A DNA stretch of 64,000 nt from Paenochrobactrum gallinarii (GTDB lineage Bacteria; Pseudomonadota; Alphaproteobacteria; Rhizobiales; Rhizobiaceae), in NCBI RefSeq assembly GCF_014205685.1, contig NZ_JACIIU010000001.1, forward strand, positions 62,001-126,000, given 5' to 3'. Numbering within the stretch: position 1 is the stretch's first letter; each line of letters begins with the position of its first letter. Shown piece by piece: positions 38,819 through 48,492 of this stretch. A program made the position numbers and the translations under genes. The notes under the pieces were generated by a model that saw only the letters and a list, made by a program, of their open reading frames with translations, ran no database searches and was not told the DNA's origin.

Positions 38819-38906
38819 GATAATGCAGTTTTCCCATGATAAGCAAGTGGCAATTGAACCGGACTCGCTCTTCCTCAAGAGTATGGCCGGTTCTTTTTAT
38901 TGTTTT
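38819..38906 (+). ncRNA. Candidate small RNA or hemB leader attenuator
   Basis: About 80-90 bases between the hydrolase gene (minus) and hemB (plus) that end in a strong terminator: GAACCGG (38856-38862) pairs with CCGGTTC (38887-38893), enclosing an inner CTCTT-CCTC-AAGAG hairpin, then TTTTTATTGTTTTTT. No plus-strand gene lies upstream that needs a terminator. The upper loop exposes UUCCUC, a sequence able to pair with Shine-Dalgarno regions, as in several rhizobial sRNAs. It could instead be a transcribed leader that controls hemB, which starts about 80 bases further on. Confidence 0.45.
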
Positions 38907-38984
38907 TTCACGCCAAAATGATCTCGCAAATGATTTTTGCAGCAGTTTTGACATTGTATCCCATCATCTACCGGGGGACCGATA

Positions 38985-40040
38985 ATGACTAAACCCGCTT
39001 CCATGAATACACCATCCGCAACCACCCAAGCCATTGATGAGACCACGCAAGGCCGCCGCTTGCGCCGTATGCGTAAAACCGGCTGGTCGCGTCGTATGGT
39101 GCAGGAAAATCATCTGTCGGTCGATGATCTGATTTTGCCTTTCTTTCTCACCGGCGGCGAAAAGGTTGAAGAGCCGATTGAAGCCATGCCGGGTGTTTCG
39201 CGCTATTCCGTTGATATGGCCGTACGCATGGCCGAAAAAGCCGCCAAGCTTGGCATTCCGGCCATTGCTCCTTTTCCGCGTGAAAGCGCCGATGTGAAAT
39301 CAGACGATGGCAGCTATATCGCTGACCCCGACAATCTGATTAACCGCGCCATCCGTGCGATTAAAAAAGAAGTGCCGGAACTGGGCATCATCACCGATGC
39401 AGCACTTGATCCGTTCACCACCCACGGCCATGACGGTATTTTACGTGATGGTATCATCGTCAATGATGAATCGGCCGAAATGATTGTGCGCGGCGCACTG
39501 GCGCAGGCTGAGGCTGGCTCCGACATTATCGCCCCTTCAGATATGATGGATGGCCGTATCGGTCTCATCCGTGATGCGCTGGATGCCAATGGTTTTCAGG
39601 ATATTCCGATCCTGTCTTATGCGACTAAATTTGCCTCCGCCTTCTATGGCCCGTATCGTGATGCCATCGGCACGCTTGGCCTTTTGAAGGGCGATAAGAA
39701 AACCTATTACATCTCACCGGCCAACACCGACGAAGCTGTTCGCGAAGCCGAGCAGGATCTGATGGAAGGTGCAGATATGCTGATGGTCAAACCAGGCTTG
39801 CCTTATCTCGACATCATCCATCGCCTGAAAAGCACCTTCCATGTGCCAACTTTTGCCTATCAGGTATCCGGCGAATATTCGATGATCAAAGCCGCAGGCC
39901 GTAATGGCTGGATCAATGAGGAAGCAGCGATGATGGAAAGCCTGATGGCTTTTAAACGTGCTGGCTGCGATGGCATTTTGACTTATTATGCCTTTGAAGC
40001 TGCTGAGAAAATTCATCAGGGCTGGCATATCGGCAAATAA
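38985..40040 (+). CDS. hemB: Delta-aminolevulinic acid dehydratase (porphobilinogen synthase)
   Basis: Condenses two aminolevulinate molecules to porphobilinogen in haem synthesis. 351 residues. The Schiff-base lysines are in YATKFASAFYGP and MLMVKPGLPYLD. The metal site reads DAALDPFTTHGHDG, with aspartate/alanine in place of the zinc cysteines, so it is the Mg-type enzyme of alphaproteobacteria rather than the zinc type. ATG at 38985 follows GGGGGA. Followed by its own terminator and then the RDD gene. Confidence 0.98.
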   Translation: MTKPASMNTPSATTQAIDETTQGRRLRRMRKTGWSRRMVQENHLSVDDLILPFFLTGGEKVEEPIEAMPGVSRYSVDMAVRMAEKAAKLGIPAIAPFPRESADVKSDDGSYIADPDNLINRAIRAIKKEVPELGIITDAALDPFTTHGHDGILRDGIIVNDESAEMIVRGALAQAEAGSDIIAPSDMMDGRIGLIRDALDANGFQDIPILSYATKFASAFYGPYRDAIGTLGLLKGDKKTYYISPANTDEAVREAEQDLMEGADMLMVKPGLPYLDIIHRLKSTFHVPTFAYQVSGEYSMIKAAGRNGWINEEAAMMESLMAFKRAGCDGILTYYAFEAAEKIHQGWHIGK

Positions 40041-40107
40041 TCCGGTGCGGGAATAATAGAACACTTTTAGTGTTTCCCTTGAAAAAGGCACATAAACAAA
40101 CCATCTT

Positions 40108-40141
40108 TAAACAGCCGTACGATTGGTGCGGCTGTTTTTTA
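40108..40141 (+). terminator. hemB terminator
   Basis: ACAGCCG (40111-40117) and CGGCTGT (40129-40135) followed by T6, just before the RDD gene. Confidence 0.85.
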
Positions 40142-40155
40142 ATGAGAGATGGCCA

Positions 40156-40638
40156 ATGTCTTACCAGACATACAGAAATGATATGCAGGCTACGCAACTA
40201 ACTGATTACCGGTTGTTTGACGGTGTGCGTACGCGCAGAATTTTTGCCTTTCTGATCGATTACGCCATCATTTTCATGCTGACTATTCCGGCCGCAATCA
40301 TCATTGCCATTTTGGGAGTGTTAACACTCGGCCTTGGCTGGATGCTTTACGCCATCATTTTCCCGCTGGTTGCTCTCAGCTATGTCGCTTACACTATGGG
40401 CGGCCAGCAGCAGGCAACCTTGGGCATGCGCGCGATGAATATCCGCCTGATGCGCCTTGATGGCATGCCTGTCGACGGTATGCTTGCTATCGTGCATAGC
40501 GTGCTCTTCTGGGCGCTCAATACCGTTCTGACGCCACTGATTCTGTTTGCATCGCTGTTTCTGGATCGCAAACGCACCCTGCACGACCTTCTGCTTGGCA
40601 CAGTGGTTGTCCGTTCCGACAGGCTGGGCGTGCGTTAA
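40156..40638 (+). CDS. RDD family membrane protein
   Basis: 160 residues with the RDD domain: R-R-FAFLIDYAIIFML in the first helix (aromatic/Arg-Asp pattern), GGQQQATLGMRAMNIRL and RKRTLHDLLLGTVVV. Three or four hydrophobic helices make it an inner-membrane protein; the family's role is unclear, with some members tied to ion or solute transport. ATG at 40156 has GAGA seven bases ahead; an upstream in-frame GTG/ATG within the hemB terminator is unlikely. The hemB-RDD-bpt order is familiar from Brucella relatives. Confidence 0.9.
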   Translation: MSYQTYRNDMQATQLTDYRLFDGVRTRRIFAFLIDYAIIFMLTIPAAIIIAILGVLTLGLGWMLYAIIFPLVALSYVAYTMGGQQQATLGMRAMNIRLMRLDGMPVDGMLAIVHSVLFWALNTVLTPLILFASLFLDRKRTLHDLLLGTVVVRSDRLGVR

Positions 40639-40848
40639 AGGCAATAAACGCAGGTTGCAAAAGCCTGAGCACTAATTCCCACTTGACCTTTTAAATAGTC
40701 GTATCATTCTATGCGGACTGATCTATGCTGAAAGCGAGCATACACCAATCTGCTTATCTTATTATAATACAATGATAAATTAGGGCGAACTTATCTAAGA
40801 ACGGGCAGCCATGATGATTTCAGCGTTGGCATTTATCACGGTTAATGC

Positions 40849-41595
40849 ATGACCCAGCACATCCAGAACACACCGCAGTTTTTTCTGACGGCTCCCGCCC
40901 CTTGCCCTTATTTGGAAGATAAGGTCGAGCGTAAGGTCTTTACGCATTTAACCGGCTCCAAAGCATCTGAGATTAATGATCTTCTGACGCAAGGCGGCTT
41001 TCGACGATCGCAAAACATTGCCTATCGCCCCGTATGTGAAAATTGTCAGGCCTGCGTTTCGGTGCGCATCATTACCGACGAGTTCAAAATGAACCGTTCA
41101 ATGAAGCGTATCTGGCAAAACAACAGCGATCTGGTCGGCACTGTTAATGGTCCTGCCAGTAATAGCGATCAATATTCCTTATTTCATGAATATCTTGAAG
41201 CCCGCCACCGCGATGGCGGCATGTCCGGCATGTCTGTGCAAGATTATACCATGATGGTGGAAGACACCCATGTGAACACCAAGGTGATTGAATATCGCCG
41301 CCGTGGCCCTGACAGTTTCATCACCGGTAAAGGTGAAGGCGAACTCATTGCCGTCGCCCTCACCGATGTGCTCTCCGACGGCCTTTCGATGGTCTATTCC
41401 TTCTATAAACCGGAGCTGAGCTCGCGTTCACTGGGTACATATATGATCCTCGACCATTTGCAGCGTGCGCGCCAATACGGGCTGCCGCATGTTTATCTGG
41501 GGTATTGGGTCAATGGTTCACATAAAATGGAATATAAAATCCGTTTCCGCCCGCAAGAGCAATTAGGGCCGCGCGGCTGGCAGCGCGTGGAATAA
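40849..41595 (+). CDS. bpt: Aspartate/glutamate leucyltransferase (arginyltransferase family)
   Basis: N-end-rule enzyme that adds leucine from Leu-tRNA to N-terminal Asp or Glu, marking proteins for ClpAP. 248 residues. The N-terminal cysteine cluster appears as [18 protein letters not shown] and [16 protein letters not shown], and the C-terminal GNAT-like half has [22 protein letters not shown] and [16 protein letters not shown]. Bpt rather than Ate specificity is inferred from bacterial origin. The ATG at 40849 has only a weak ribosome site. Confidence 0.94.
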   Translation: MTQHIQNTPQFFLTAPAPCPYLEDKVERKVFTHLTGSKASEINDLLTQGGFRRSQNIAYRPVCENCQACVSVRIITDEFKMNRSMKRIWQNNSDLVGTVNGPASNSDQYSLFHEYLEARHRDGGMSGMSVQDYTMMVEDTHVNTKVIEYRRRGPDSFITGKGEGELIAVALTDVLSDGLSMVYSFYKPELSSRSLGTYMILDHLQRARQYGLPHVYLGYWVNGSHKMEYKIRFRPQEQLGPRGWQRVE

Positions 41596-41665
41596 GTTAA
41601 AATAAAATGCGATCAAACGCATAAAATAAAGGGCGTAAGCCCTATAAAAAACATGAGGGGAAGAT

Positions 41666-42562
41666 TTGTCTGGCTCAGTTCAGAAGAGTGGCAATCATGC
41701 CAAAGGTTTACTCATCACCGCGATAGGCGGTTTATTTTTAACGGTTGATATTCCACTAATCAAACTGGCCGACGGCAATGCATGGTCGGTCATTATGGTG
41801 CGCGCAGGCCTCACCTTTATCGCAAGCCTTCTTATCTGGACTGTCTGGTCATTGCTGACCGGCAAAAAGCAAACATTAATACCAGGCAAAACCGGCCTGA
41901 TTGTTGCCCTGCTCTATGGTATATCTGCCACTTGTTTTGTCACAGCCGTTTTTAATACCTCAACCGCCAATCTGGTGTTCATCCTTGCGCTTAATCCGAT
42001 GGTGTCTGCCATTTTAGGCTGGGTATTTTTAAAAGAACGCCCACAGCGCGCCACCTTCATCACCATGTTTTTCATGGTTATCGGCGTGCTGATTATTGTC
42101 AGTGACGGCGTTACATCTGGCGGCTGGTTCGGCGACATGGTAGCGCTTCTTGCCACCACCTGCCTTGCCTCAGCCATTACCATCAGCCGCACAACGAATA
42201 AAGAAATGGGGCTTGCCGCTATTATCGCCAGCTGTCTGCCTTGCACCGTGGCGATTTACTTTGTTACGACGAAAACCGGCTATCAGATTAATGATATTAA
42301 ATGGATTGCGCTTGATGGCGCACTCATTTTGCCCGTTGCATTCATCTGCCTTGCCACCGGCCCGCGTTATCTCTCAGGCCCTGAAGTTGCGATGTTCTAT
42401 CTGCTTGAGACTATTTTAGCGCCGATCTGGGTCTGGATGATCTTTCAGGAAGTGCCAAGCACCGCCACGCTTACAGGCGGCGCAATTATGATCACCGCAT
42501 TGCTCAGTCATTCCACATGGCAATTGCGCAAACATCGGGCTCATCGAAAAGCCTTCGCCTGA
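41666..42562 (+). CDS. EamA/DMT family transporter
   Basis: 298-residue drug/metabolite transporter with ten predicted transmembrane helices in two EamA repeats (first GLLITAIGGLFLTVDIPLIKL...LNPMVSAILGWVFLKERP, second starting at GDMVALLATTCLASAITISR and ending AMFYLLETILAPIWVWMIFQE). Substrate unknown; exporters of amino acids or metabolites are common. It starts with TTG at 41666 behind AGGGGAAG. Convergent with parC. Confidence 0.9.
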   Translation: MSGSVQKSGNHAKGLLITAIGGLFLTVDIPLIKLADGNAWSVIMVRAGLTFIASLLIWTVWSLLTGKKQTLIPGKTGLIVALLYGISATCFVTAVFNTSTANLVFILALNPMVSAILGWVFLKERPQRATFITMFFMVIGVLIIVSDGVTSGGWFGDMVALLATTCLASAITISRTTNKEMGLAAIIASCLPCTVAIYFVTTKTGYQINDIKWIALDGALILPVAFICLATGPRYLSGPEVAMFYLLETILAPIWVWMIFQEVPSTATLTGGAIMITALLSHSTWQLRKHRAHRKAFA

Positions 42563-42572
42563 ACCGGCATAT

Positions 42573-42609
42573 AAAAAAAGCGGGACATGTCACCATGTCC
42601 CGCCTTTAT
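42573..42609. terminator. Bidirectional terminator, EamA gene / parC
   Basis: GCGGGACATG-TCAC-CATGTCCCGC with A7 on the left and TTTATT on the right. Confidence 0.9.
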
Positions 42610-42621
42610 TAATTTTATTTC

Positions 42622-42675
42622 CAGCCAGTCAGAACTTGCCAGCCAATCAGAACTTGCCTGCCAATCAGAACTTGC
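42622..42675. repeat. Three tandem copies of an 18-bp unit spanning the parC stop codon
   Basis: Units at 42622-42639, 42640-42657 and 42658-42675 share CAGCCAATCAGAACTTGC with one or two differences. The first (in gene direction) encodes the last residues GKF and TGA of ParC; the other two repeat this beyond the stop. Confidence 0.9.
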
Positions 42676-44977
42676 CTGAACGCGGGAAACCTTTCGGCAC
42701 CACACGACCGGCAGTCGCACGGGCGCCCATCCATTCAAGCAGCTCTTCTTTGGAGCGGGTAAAGGTACGACCGGCAGAATCCTGCCAGGACAAACCTGTA
42801 TCCATCGCAAAGCCACGAATATCGGACACGCCGCCATCCTTATAGCGCTGCAACCGAACACCCTTACCGCGGGTCAGCTCCGGAATTTCACTCATCGGGA
42901 AGACCACCATTTTGCGGTTTTCACCAATAACAGCCACATGATCGCCTTCAACGCGCATGCAGATTTTTGCTTCATCGGGCGCTTTGACATTCATGATCTG
43001 CTTACCCTTACGGGTATTAGCAACCGTATCGCTTTCAGAAATGATGAAACCATAGCCCAGATGCGATGACAGCAGCAATTTGGCTGACGGATCATGTACA
43101 AAAGCGGTCAGAATATCCTGATCATTTTCCATATCGACCAGAATACGGATCGGATCACCGTGACCACGTCCGCCCGGCAGCGTATTGGCACCGAGCGTGT
43201 AGAACTTACCGCCAGTGGTGAAGAACAAGATCTTATCTGTTGTTTCCGCATGGAAAGCCAGCTTCAGCTTGTCGCCTTCCTTGAAAGCCAGCGTGCTGAA
43301 ATCAGGCAAATGCCCCTTCATTGCACGTAGCCAGCCTTTTTCAGAAACCACAATAGTGACCGGTTCTTTTTCGATCATCGCCTGCTGAATATCTTGCAGA
43401 TCGTGACTTGGCGCTTCGGCAAAATGCGTACGGCGCGCGCCTAACAGAGTTTTAGGGCCATATTTTTCACGAACGGCTTTGATCTCGCTACTGATCTTCT
43501 TCCATTGTTTGGTGCCGGAAGCCAGCAGTTCTTCGATCTCTTTTTTCTCCTTAGACAAGCCATCGTGTTCTTTACGGATTTCAAACTCTTCGAGTTTGCG
43601 TAAAGAGCGCAACCGCATGTTAAGGATCGATTCAGCCTGCAAATCGCTGAGCTCAAAAGTGCGCATCAGCTCTTGTTTCGGCTCATCTTCCTCGCGGATA
43701 ATCCGGATCACTTCATCCAGATTGAGATAAGCAACCAGATAGCCGCCCAAAACTTCAAGGCGTCTTTCAATCTCGGCTTTGCGATGCTCTGAGCGTCGGA
43801 TCAGCACCTCTTTGCGGTGCTCAAGCCACTCACGCAGCACACCGTCAAGAGAAAGCACATTCGGCACTTTACCATGCGACAGCACGTTGAGATTAAGCGA
43901 GAACCGGCTTTCAAGCTCGGTGAGCTTGAACAGTGATTCCATCAATAATTCCGGATCAACCGTGCGGTTCTTAGGCTCCAGCACAAGCCGGATATCTTCC
44001 GCAGATTCATCCCGCACATCGTCAAGCAGCGGCAGCTTCTTGGCGATCAAAAGTTCGGCGATCTTCTCAATCAGGCGCGACTTTTGCACCTGATACGGAA
44101 TTTCAGTAACCACAATCACCCAAGTGCCGCGATTACCCTCTTCCTTTTCCCATTTCGCACGCGTGCGAAAAGCGCCGCGTCCGGTGCGATAGGCTTCCAG
44201 AATATTGTCAGGCGTTTCAACCAATACACCGCCGGTCGGAAAATCAGGACCCCGAACTTTGGTCTTCAGCAAAGCATCAGGATCAGTCGCGGCTTCCCGC
44301 TTGATCTCTTCCCACTGTTCTTCCGTAGTCATCAGATCTTCAACAGAAGCATCAGGATGATTAATCAGATAAAGTGCAGACGAGCAAAGCTCAGCCACAT
44401 TATGAGGCGGAATGGATGTCGCCATACCAACCGCAATACCGGACGACCCGTTGGCCAGAAGATTTGGAAAAGCGCCGGGCAAAACAATCGGCTCTTCATC
44501 TTCTTCATTATAGGTCGGACGGAAATCGATGGCATTTTCCTGAATGCCTTCCATCAGAAGTGTTGCCACTTCCGTCATACGCGCTTCGGTATAACGCATC
44601 GCCGCCGCATTATCGCCGTCGATATTGCCGAAGTTACCCTGCCCGTCGACCAGTGGATAGCGCACGGCAAAATCCTGCGCCAGACGCACCAGGGCATCAT
44701 AAATCGACGCATCGCCATGCGGATGGAATTTACCCATCACGTCACCAACGATACGGGCGCATTTCGCATAGGCCTGATCAGGATTGAGACGCAACAGACG
44801 CATGGCGTGAATGATACGGCGGTGAACAGGTTTCAAACCATCGCGCACATCCGGCAGCGCACGATGCATGATCGTGGACAGTGCATAAGCGAGATACCGC
44901 TCTTCCAGAGCTGATTTTAAATTAACCGGCTCAATGTGATTATCGCCGCCACCAGGCGGAATCAAACTTTTTCCCAT
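42665..44977 (-). CDS. parC: DNA topoisomerase IV subunit A
   Basis: Breakage-reunion subunit of topoisomerase IV, which with ParE decatenates chromosomes. 770 residues with the conserved N-terminus ([34 protein letters not shown]), catalytic tyrosine Y129 in AAMRYTE and a short degenerate C-terminal pinwheel that lacks the GyrA box. The resistance-determining region reads [10 protein letters not shown]: Ala90 takes the place of E. coli Ser80, and Asp94 that of Glu84. The 3' end has three tandem 18-bp copies. Start ATG at 44977, ribosome site weak. Monocistronic. Confidence 0.96.
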   Translation of the reverse strand: MGKSLIPPGGGDNHIEPVNLKSALEERYLAYALSTIMHRALPDVRDGLKPVHRRIIHAMRLLRLNPDQAYAKCARIVGDVMGKFHPHGDASIYDALVRLAQDFAVRYPLVDGQGNFGNIDGDNAAAMRYTEARMTEVATLLMEGIQENAIDFRPTYNEEDEEPIVLPGAFPNLLANGSSGIAVGMATSIPPHNVAELCSSALYLINHPDASVEDLMTTEEQWEEIKREAATDPDALLKTKVRGPDFPTGGVLVETPDNILEAYRTGRGAFRTRAKWEKEEGNRGTWVIVVTEIPYQVQKSRLIEKIAELLIAKKLPLLDDVRDESAEDIRLVLEPKNRTVDPELLMESLFKLTELESRFSLNLNVLSHGKVPNVLSLDGVLREWLEHRKEVLIRRSEHRKAEIERRLEVLGGYLVAYLNLDEVIRIIREEDEPKQELMRTFELSDLQAESILNMRLRSLRKLEEFEIRKEHDGLSKEKKEIEELLASGTKQWKKISSEIKAVREKYGPKTLLGARRTHFAEAPSHDLQDIQQAMIEKEPVTIVVSEKGWLRAMKGHLPDFSTLAFKEGDKLKLAFHAETTDKILFFTTGGKFYTLGANTLPGGRGHGDPIRILVDMENDQDILTAFVHDPSAKLLLSSHLGYGFIISESDTVANTRKGKQIMNVKAPDEAKICMRVEGDHVAVIGENRKMVVFPMSEIPELTRGKGVRLQRYKDGGVSDIRGFAMDTGLSWQDSAGRTFTRSKEELLEWMGARATAGRVVPKGFPRSGKF

Positions 44978-45200
44978 GAGAAATGAATACCAATTCGCCG
45001 ATTCGACGGCAAGTCAAGAACCGTTCAACCCAACAGTTTAAAGTCATAAAATTGTTTCTAACATCGTGTTCCATGGTTTCAATTGTTAAAAATCACGACA
45101 GTTCACAACTCATCCCAATTTATGAGTAGGAAAAAAGTAAATAAGTTACTATCAAACAATTAGACTTTGACATCTTTCCAATATTTAAAAGGCCAATAAA

Positions 45201-46379
45201 ATGAATATGAAATATTTTATTTCAGCCACTGCTGCTTCTTTGCTGATGAGCACCTCAGCATTTGCTCTGGACGCAAATGCCGTTGCTGAGCGCATCAAAT
45301 CCCTTTATTCTAAGCAGGGCGCAGAAATCAGCTTCACCGCTGCTGAAGGCGATGCTACTGCCATTAATTTGCGCGGCGTTAAAGTTGCTCTGACTTCCAT
45401 GTCTGACGAAGCCTTTGAAGTTGGCGATGTCACAATGAAGAATGTCGAAGAAACCAAAGATGGCGGCTACCGCATTGGTGAACTCATTATCCCTGACATT
45501 TCTGCTGACATTCAAGATGAAGGCAAAAAATCCGGCAAACTGATTATCGAAGGCGCAACATCAACCGGCTTCACAATCCCTGCTGAAAATGCCAAATCTG
45601 CACTCGACAAAATGTCATTCTATGACACAGCAACCATCAAGAAGATCGAAATCATCGGCGAAGACGATGTGAGTCTGCTGATGGAAGATATCAATGCCGC
45701 ATTCAGCAACAAAGACGGCAAAAAGATCGACTATAGCTGGAATGTCGGCCGTATTCACATGAACCTGGAAAATATCGAAAAAGACGGCAGCATGCCGGAT
45801 TTGGGTATGAACGAGCTGAATGCAACGATTACTTCTAATGGTACATGGCTGCCGGAAAGCGGTGTTGCAACCCTCGACAAATTTGATGCTGACATCAAAG
45901 ATCTCGGCAAATTGTCAATGACCACTGAAATTGGCGGCTATGATCTGGCTTTTGTAGAAGCTGTGCAAAAAACACAGGAAGAAATGCTGGCAGCCGGCAC
46001 TGATGATGCAGCCGGCGGCCTCGCAATTCTCGGCCTTGCTGAACAGCTGACCATCAAAGACATTGCCATCCGCTTTGAAGACCAGTCGCTGACCAACAAG
46101 CTGTTCGATCATTACGCGAAAGCACAGGGCACTGAACCGCAGATGCTGCGCGAACAGGCCAAAATGCTGGTGCCTTTGATGGCCATGCAGCTCAACAACC
46201 CGGAATTTGCTGAAAGCGTAAAAGTTGCAGCAGAAAAATACTTTGACGATCCAAAGTCCTTCACCCTGAAAGCTTCACCGGACAAAGCTGTTTCAGTCGC
46301 ATCCCTCGTTGCTACAGCAGCAATTGATCCGACCAAGATCATCCAGCTTCTCAAAGTGTCGATCTCAGCTAACGACTAA
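45201..46379 (+). CDS. Exported hypothetical protein
   Basis: 392 residues with a clear signal peptide (MKYFISATAASLLMSTSAFA, cleavage before LDANA). The mature protein is acidic, with alternating beta-like segments (AINLRGVKVALTS, FEVGDVTMKNVEETKDGGYRIGELIIPDI) reminiscent of DUF945- or AsmA-type beta-rich periplasmic proteins, and a helical C-terminal part (MLREQAKMLVPLMAMQL). I cannot name a family. ATG at 45201 has AAAAGG eight bases ahead. Single-gene unit: divergent from parC and ended by a strong terminator. Confidence 0.8.
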   Translation: MNMKYFISATAASLLMSTSAFALDANAVAERIKSLYSKQGAEISFTAAEGDATAINLRGVKVALTSMSDEAFEVGDVTMKNVEETKDGGYRIGELIIPDISADIQDEGKKSGKLIIEGATSTGFTIPAENAKSALDKMSFYDTATIKKIEIIGEDDVSLLMEDINAAFSNKDGKKIDYSWNVGRIHMNLENIEKDGSMPDLGMNELNATITSNGTWLPESGVATLDKFDADIKDLGKLSMTTEIGGYDLAFVEAVQKTQEEMLAAGTDDAAGGLAILGLAEQLTIKDIAIRFEDQSLTNKLFDHYAKAQGTEPQMLREQAKMLVPLMAMQLNNPEFAESVKVAAEKYFDDPKSFTLKASPDKAVSVASLVATAAIDPTKIIQLLKVSISAND

Positions 46380-46391
46380 TCTGTAAAAAAC

Positions 46392-46426
46392 AAAAAACCT
46401 CCGCTTTCTCGGCGGAGGTTTTTTTA
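46392..46426 (+). terminator. Terminator of the exported hypothetical gene
   Basis: AAACCTCCGC (46395-46404) and GCGGAGGTTT (46412-46421), then T-rich run. Confidence 0.9.
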
Positions 46427-46440
46427 AATCTAAATTTTGT

Positions 46441-46479
46441 TAAAAAAAATGGCCGCTTATGCGGCCATTTTATTTTGTA
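46441..46479 (-). terminator. aspS terminator
   Basis: AAATGGCCGC-TTAT-GCGGCCATTT, followed on the minus strand by TTTTTAAC. It sits back to back with the terminator of the convergent gene. Confidence 0.9.
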
Positions 46480-46496
46480 AAAACAACTATTTACAA

Positions 46497-48284
46497 TCAG
46501 CTCTTCTGAACTGGGTTGAGGCGGATATGCAGATCACGCAGCTGCGCCGGTGTTGCCGGTGCAGGTGCACCCATCAGCAAATCAACAGCCTGCTGGTTCA
46601 TCGGGAACAGTGCAATTTCACGCAGGTTCTGCGCGCCGCAAAGCAGCATTACAACGCGGTCGATACCAGCAGCCATACCACCATGCGGAGGTGCACCATA
46701 CTGGAACGCGCGGTAGAGACCACCAAAGCGCTCTTCAACATCCTGCTGGCTCAAGCCCACTTTTTCAAAGGCTTTGACCATAACTTCCGGCAACTGGTTA
46801 CGGATCGAACCGGATGCCAGCTCATAACCGTTACAAACCAGATCATACTGGTAAGCTTTGATGCTGAGCGGATCCTGGTTTTCCAACGCATCCAGACCGC
46901 CCTGCGGCATGGAGAACGGGTTATGCGCGAAGTCGAGCTTCTTGTTGTCTTCGTCCCATTCGTAGAACGGGAAATCGATGATCCAGGCCAGTTCAAAACG
47001 ATCACGATCAACGAGGTTCAGTTCTTCACCAGCGCGTGTGCGGGCAGCACCAGCAAAGGAATAAAACTTAGCAGGATCGCCAGCGACAAAGAAGCAGGCA
47101 TCGCCGTCGCCAAGCCCCATCTGAACGCGGATTGCTTCGGTGCGTTCTTCGCCGATATTTTTAGCAATCGGACCAGCGCCTTCCAGCTTGTCGCCTTCTT
47201 TACGCCAGAAGATGTAGCCAAGACCCGGCTGGCCTTCGCTCTGCGCCCATGAGTTCATACGGTCACAGAATGCACGTGAACCACCGGTTTTCGCAGGAAT
47301 TGCCCAGACTTCCACTTTAGGGTCATTGGCAATCATATTGGCGAAAACTTTAAAGCCGGAACCGGCAAAGTGTTCGGTCACCTGCTGAATTTCGATCGGG
47401 TTACGCAAATCAGGCTTATCCGAACCATAGGTGCGGATAGCATCATCATAAGCAATACGACGGAATTTCTGTGTAACCGGCTTGCCTTCAGCAAATTCTT
47501 CGAAAATGCCGCGCATCACAGGCTCCATTGTATCCCAGATTTCTTCCTGAGTTACAAAGCTCATTTCCAGATCGAGCTGGTAGAATTCGCCGTAGAAACG
47601 GTCAGCACGCGGGTCTTCATCGCGGAAGCACGGTGCAATCTGGAAATAGCGATCAAAGCCAGCAACCATCAACAGCTGCTTATACTGCTGCGGTGCCTGT
47701 GGCAGAGCGTAAAACTCACCTTCATGCAGACGGCTCGGCACGAGGAAGTCGCGCGCGCCTTCCGGTGAAGAAGCGGTCAGAATCGGTGTGGAAAATTCGT
47801 TGAAGTTCAACTCATTCATGTGACGACGCATCGAAGCAATGATCTTGCTGCGCTTCATCATGTTTTTGTGCAGCGTTTCGCGGCGCAAATCGAGGAAGCG
47901 GTACTTCAGACGAATGTCTTCCGGATAATCAGGCTCACCAAATACCGGCAATGGCAGCTCTTTGGCGGCGGCCAGAACTTCGATATTGGTTGCAACAATT
48001 TCTATGGCACCGGTTGGCAGATTTTCATTCACTGCATCGTCTGCACGAGCAATAACTTCACCATCCACACGGATAACCCACTCGCCGCGCACGGTTTCCG
48101 CGACTTTAAATGCAGGTGATTCAGGATCGGCTACAATCTGGGTCAGACCATAATGATCACGAAGATCGATAAAAAGAATCCCGCCATGGTCTCGGACGCG
48201 ATGAACCCAGCCGGACAAACGGACATTGGAACCAACATCCTCTTTACGAAGGGCTGCGCAGGTATGGCTGCGATAAGGGTGCAT
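46497..48284 (-). CDS. aspS: Aspartate--tRNA(Asp/Asn) ligase
   Basis: Class IIb synthetase of 595 residues, bacterial type with an inserted GAD domain (about residues 290-420). The anticodon-binding OB fold is at the N-terminus ([23 protein letters not shown]), motif 2 is [21 protein letters not shown], and motif 3 is [13 protein letters not shown]. His in VRDHGG, where E. coli has Leu, is the signature linked to non-discriminating AspRS that also charges tRNA-Asn; this is inference and would need GatCAB. ATG at 48284 follows AAAAGGCAG. Confidence 0.97.
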   Translation of the reverse strand: MHPYRSHTCAALRKEDVGSNVRLSGWVHRVRDHGGILFIDLRDHYGLTQIVADPESPAFKVAETVRGEWVIRVDGEVIARADDAVNENLPTGAIEIVATNIEVLAAAKELPLPVFGEPDYPEDIRLKYRFLDLRRETLHKNMMKRSKIIASMRRHMNELNFNEFSTPILTASSPEGARDFLVPSRLHEGEFYALPQAPQQYKQLLMVAGFDRYFQIAPCFRDEDPRADRFYGEFYQLDLEMSFVTQEEIWDTMEPVMRGIFEEFAEGKPVTQKFRRIAYDDAIRTYGSDKPDLRNPIEIQQVTEHFAGSGFKVFANMIANDPKVEVWAIPAKTGGSRAFCDRMNSWAQSEGQPGLGYIFWRKEGDKLEGAGPIAKNIGEERTEAIRVQMGLGDGDACFFVAGDPAKFYSFAGAARTRAGEELNLVDRDRFELAWIIDFPFYEWDEDNKKLDFAHNPFSMPQGGLDALENQDPLSIKAYQYDLVCNGYELASGSIRNQLPEVMVKAFEKVGLSQQDVEERFGGLYRAFQYGAPPHGGMAAGIDRVVMLLCGAQNLREIALFPMNQQAVDLLMGAPAPATPAQLRDLHIRLNPVQKS

Positions 48285-48492
48285 GATGTCTGCCTTTTAA
48301 ATATAAAAAACTCTGTGCAGGCAAGAGGCTGCAAATTCTCTCGGACAAGCGCATTTTGGCTCACTTTTGTCAAGTGCGCAGTGCTTATCTTACCTTGTGA
48401 AGTTTAGCAGTTTTACCTTATAAAGTGCATAATGCACCATTTTTATTCAAACAAGCGCGACAAAGCTCGTCGCTTTCATTATAGAAAATACC

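Noticed and set aside
44084..44914. 276-residue plus-strand frame inside parC
   Set aside because: Antisense shadow of ParC; composition (many Arg, His, Ile, Asn) is that of reversed codons and no family is visible.
45160..45200. TTGACA upstream of the exported hypothetical gene as -35 box
   Set aside because: The matching -10 would fall on the ribosome site, leaving no leader; spacing is not workable.
46437..47252. 271-residue plus-strand frame inside aspS
   Set aside because: Antisense to AspRS and begins inside the aspS terminator hairpin.
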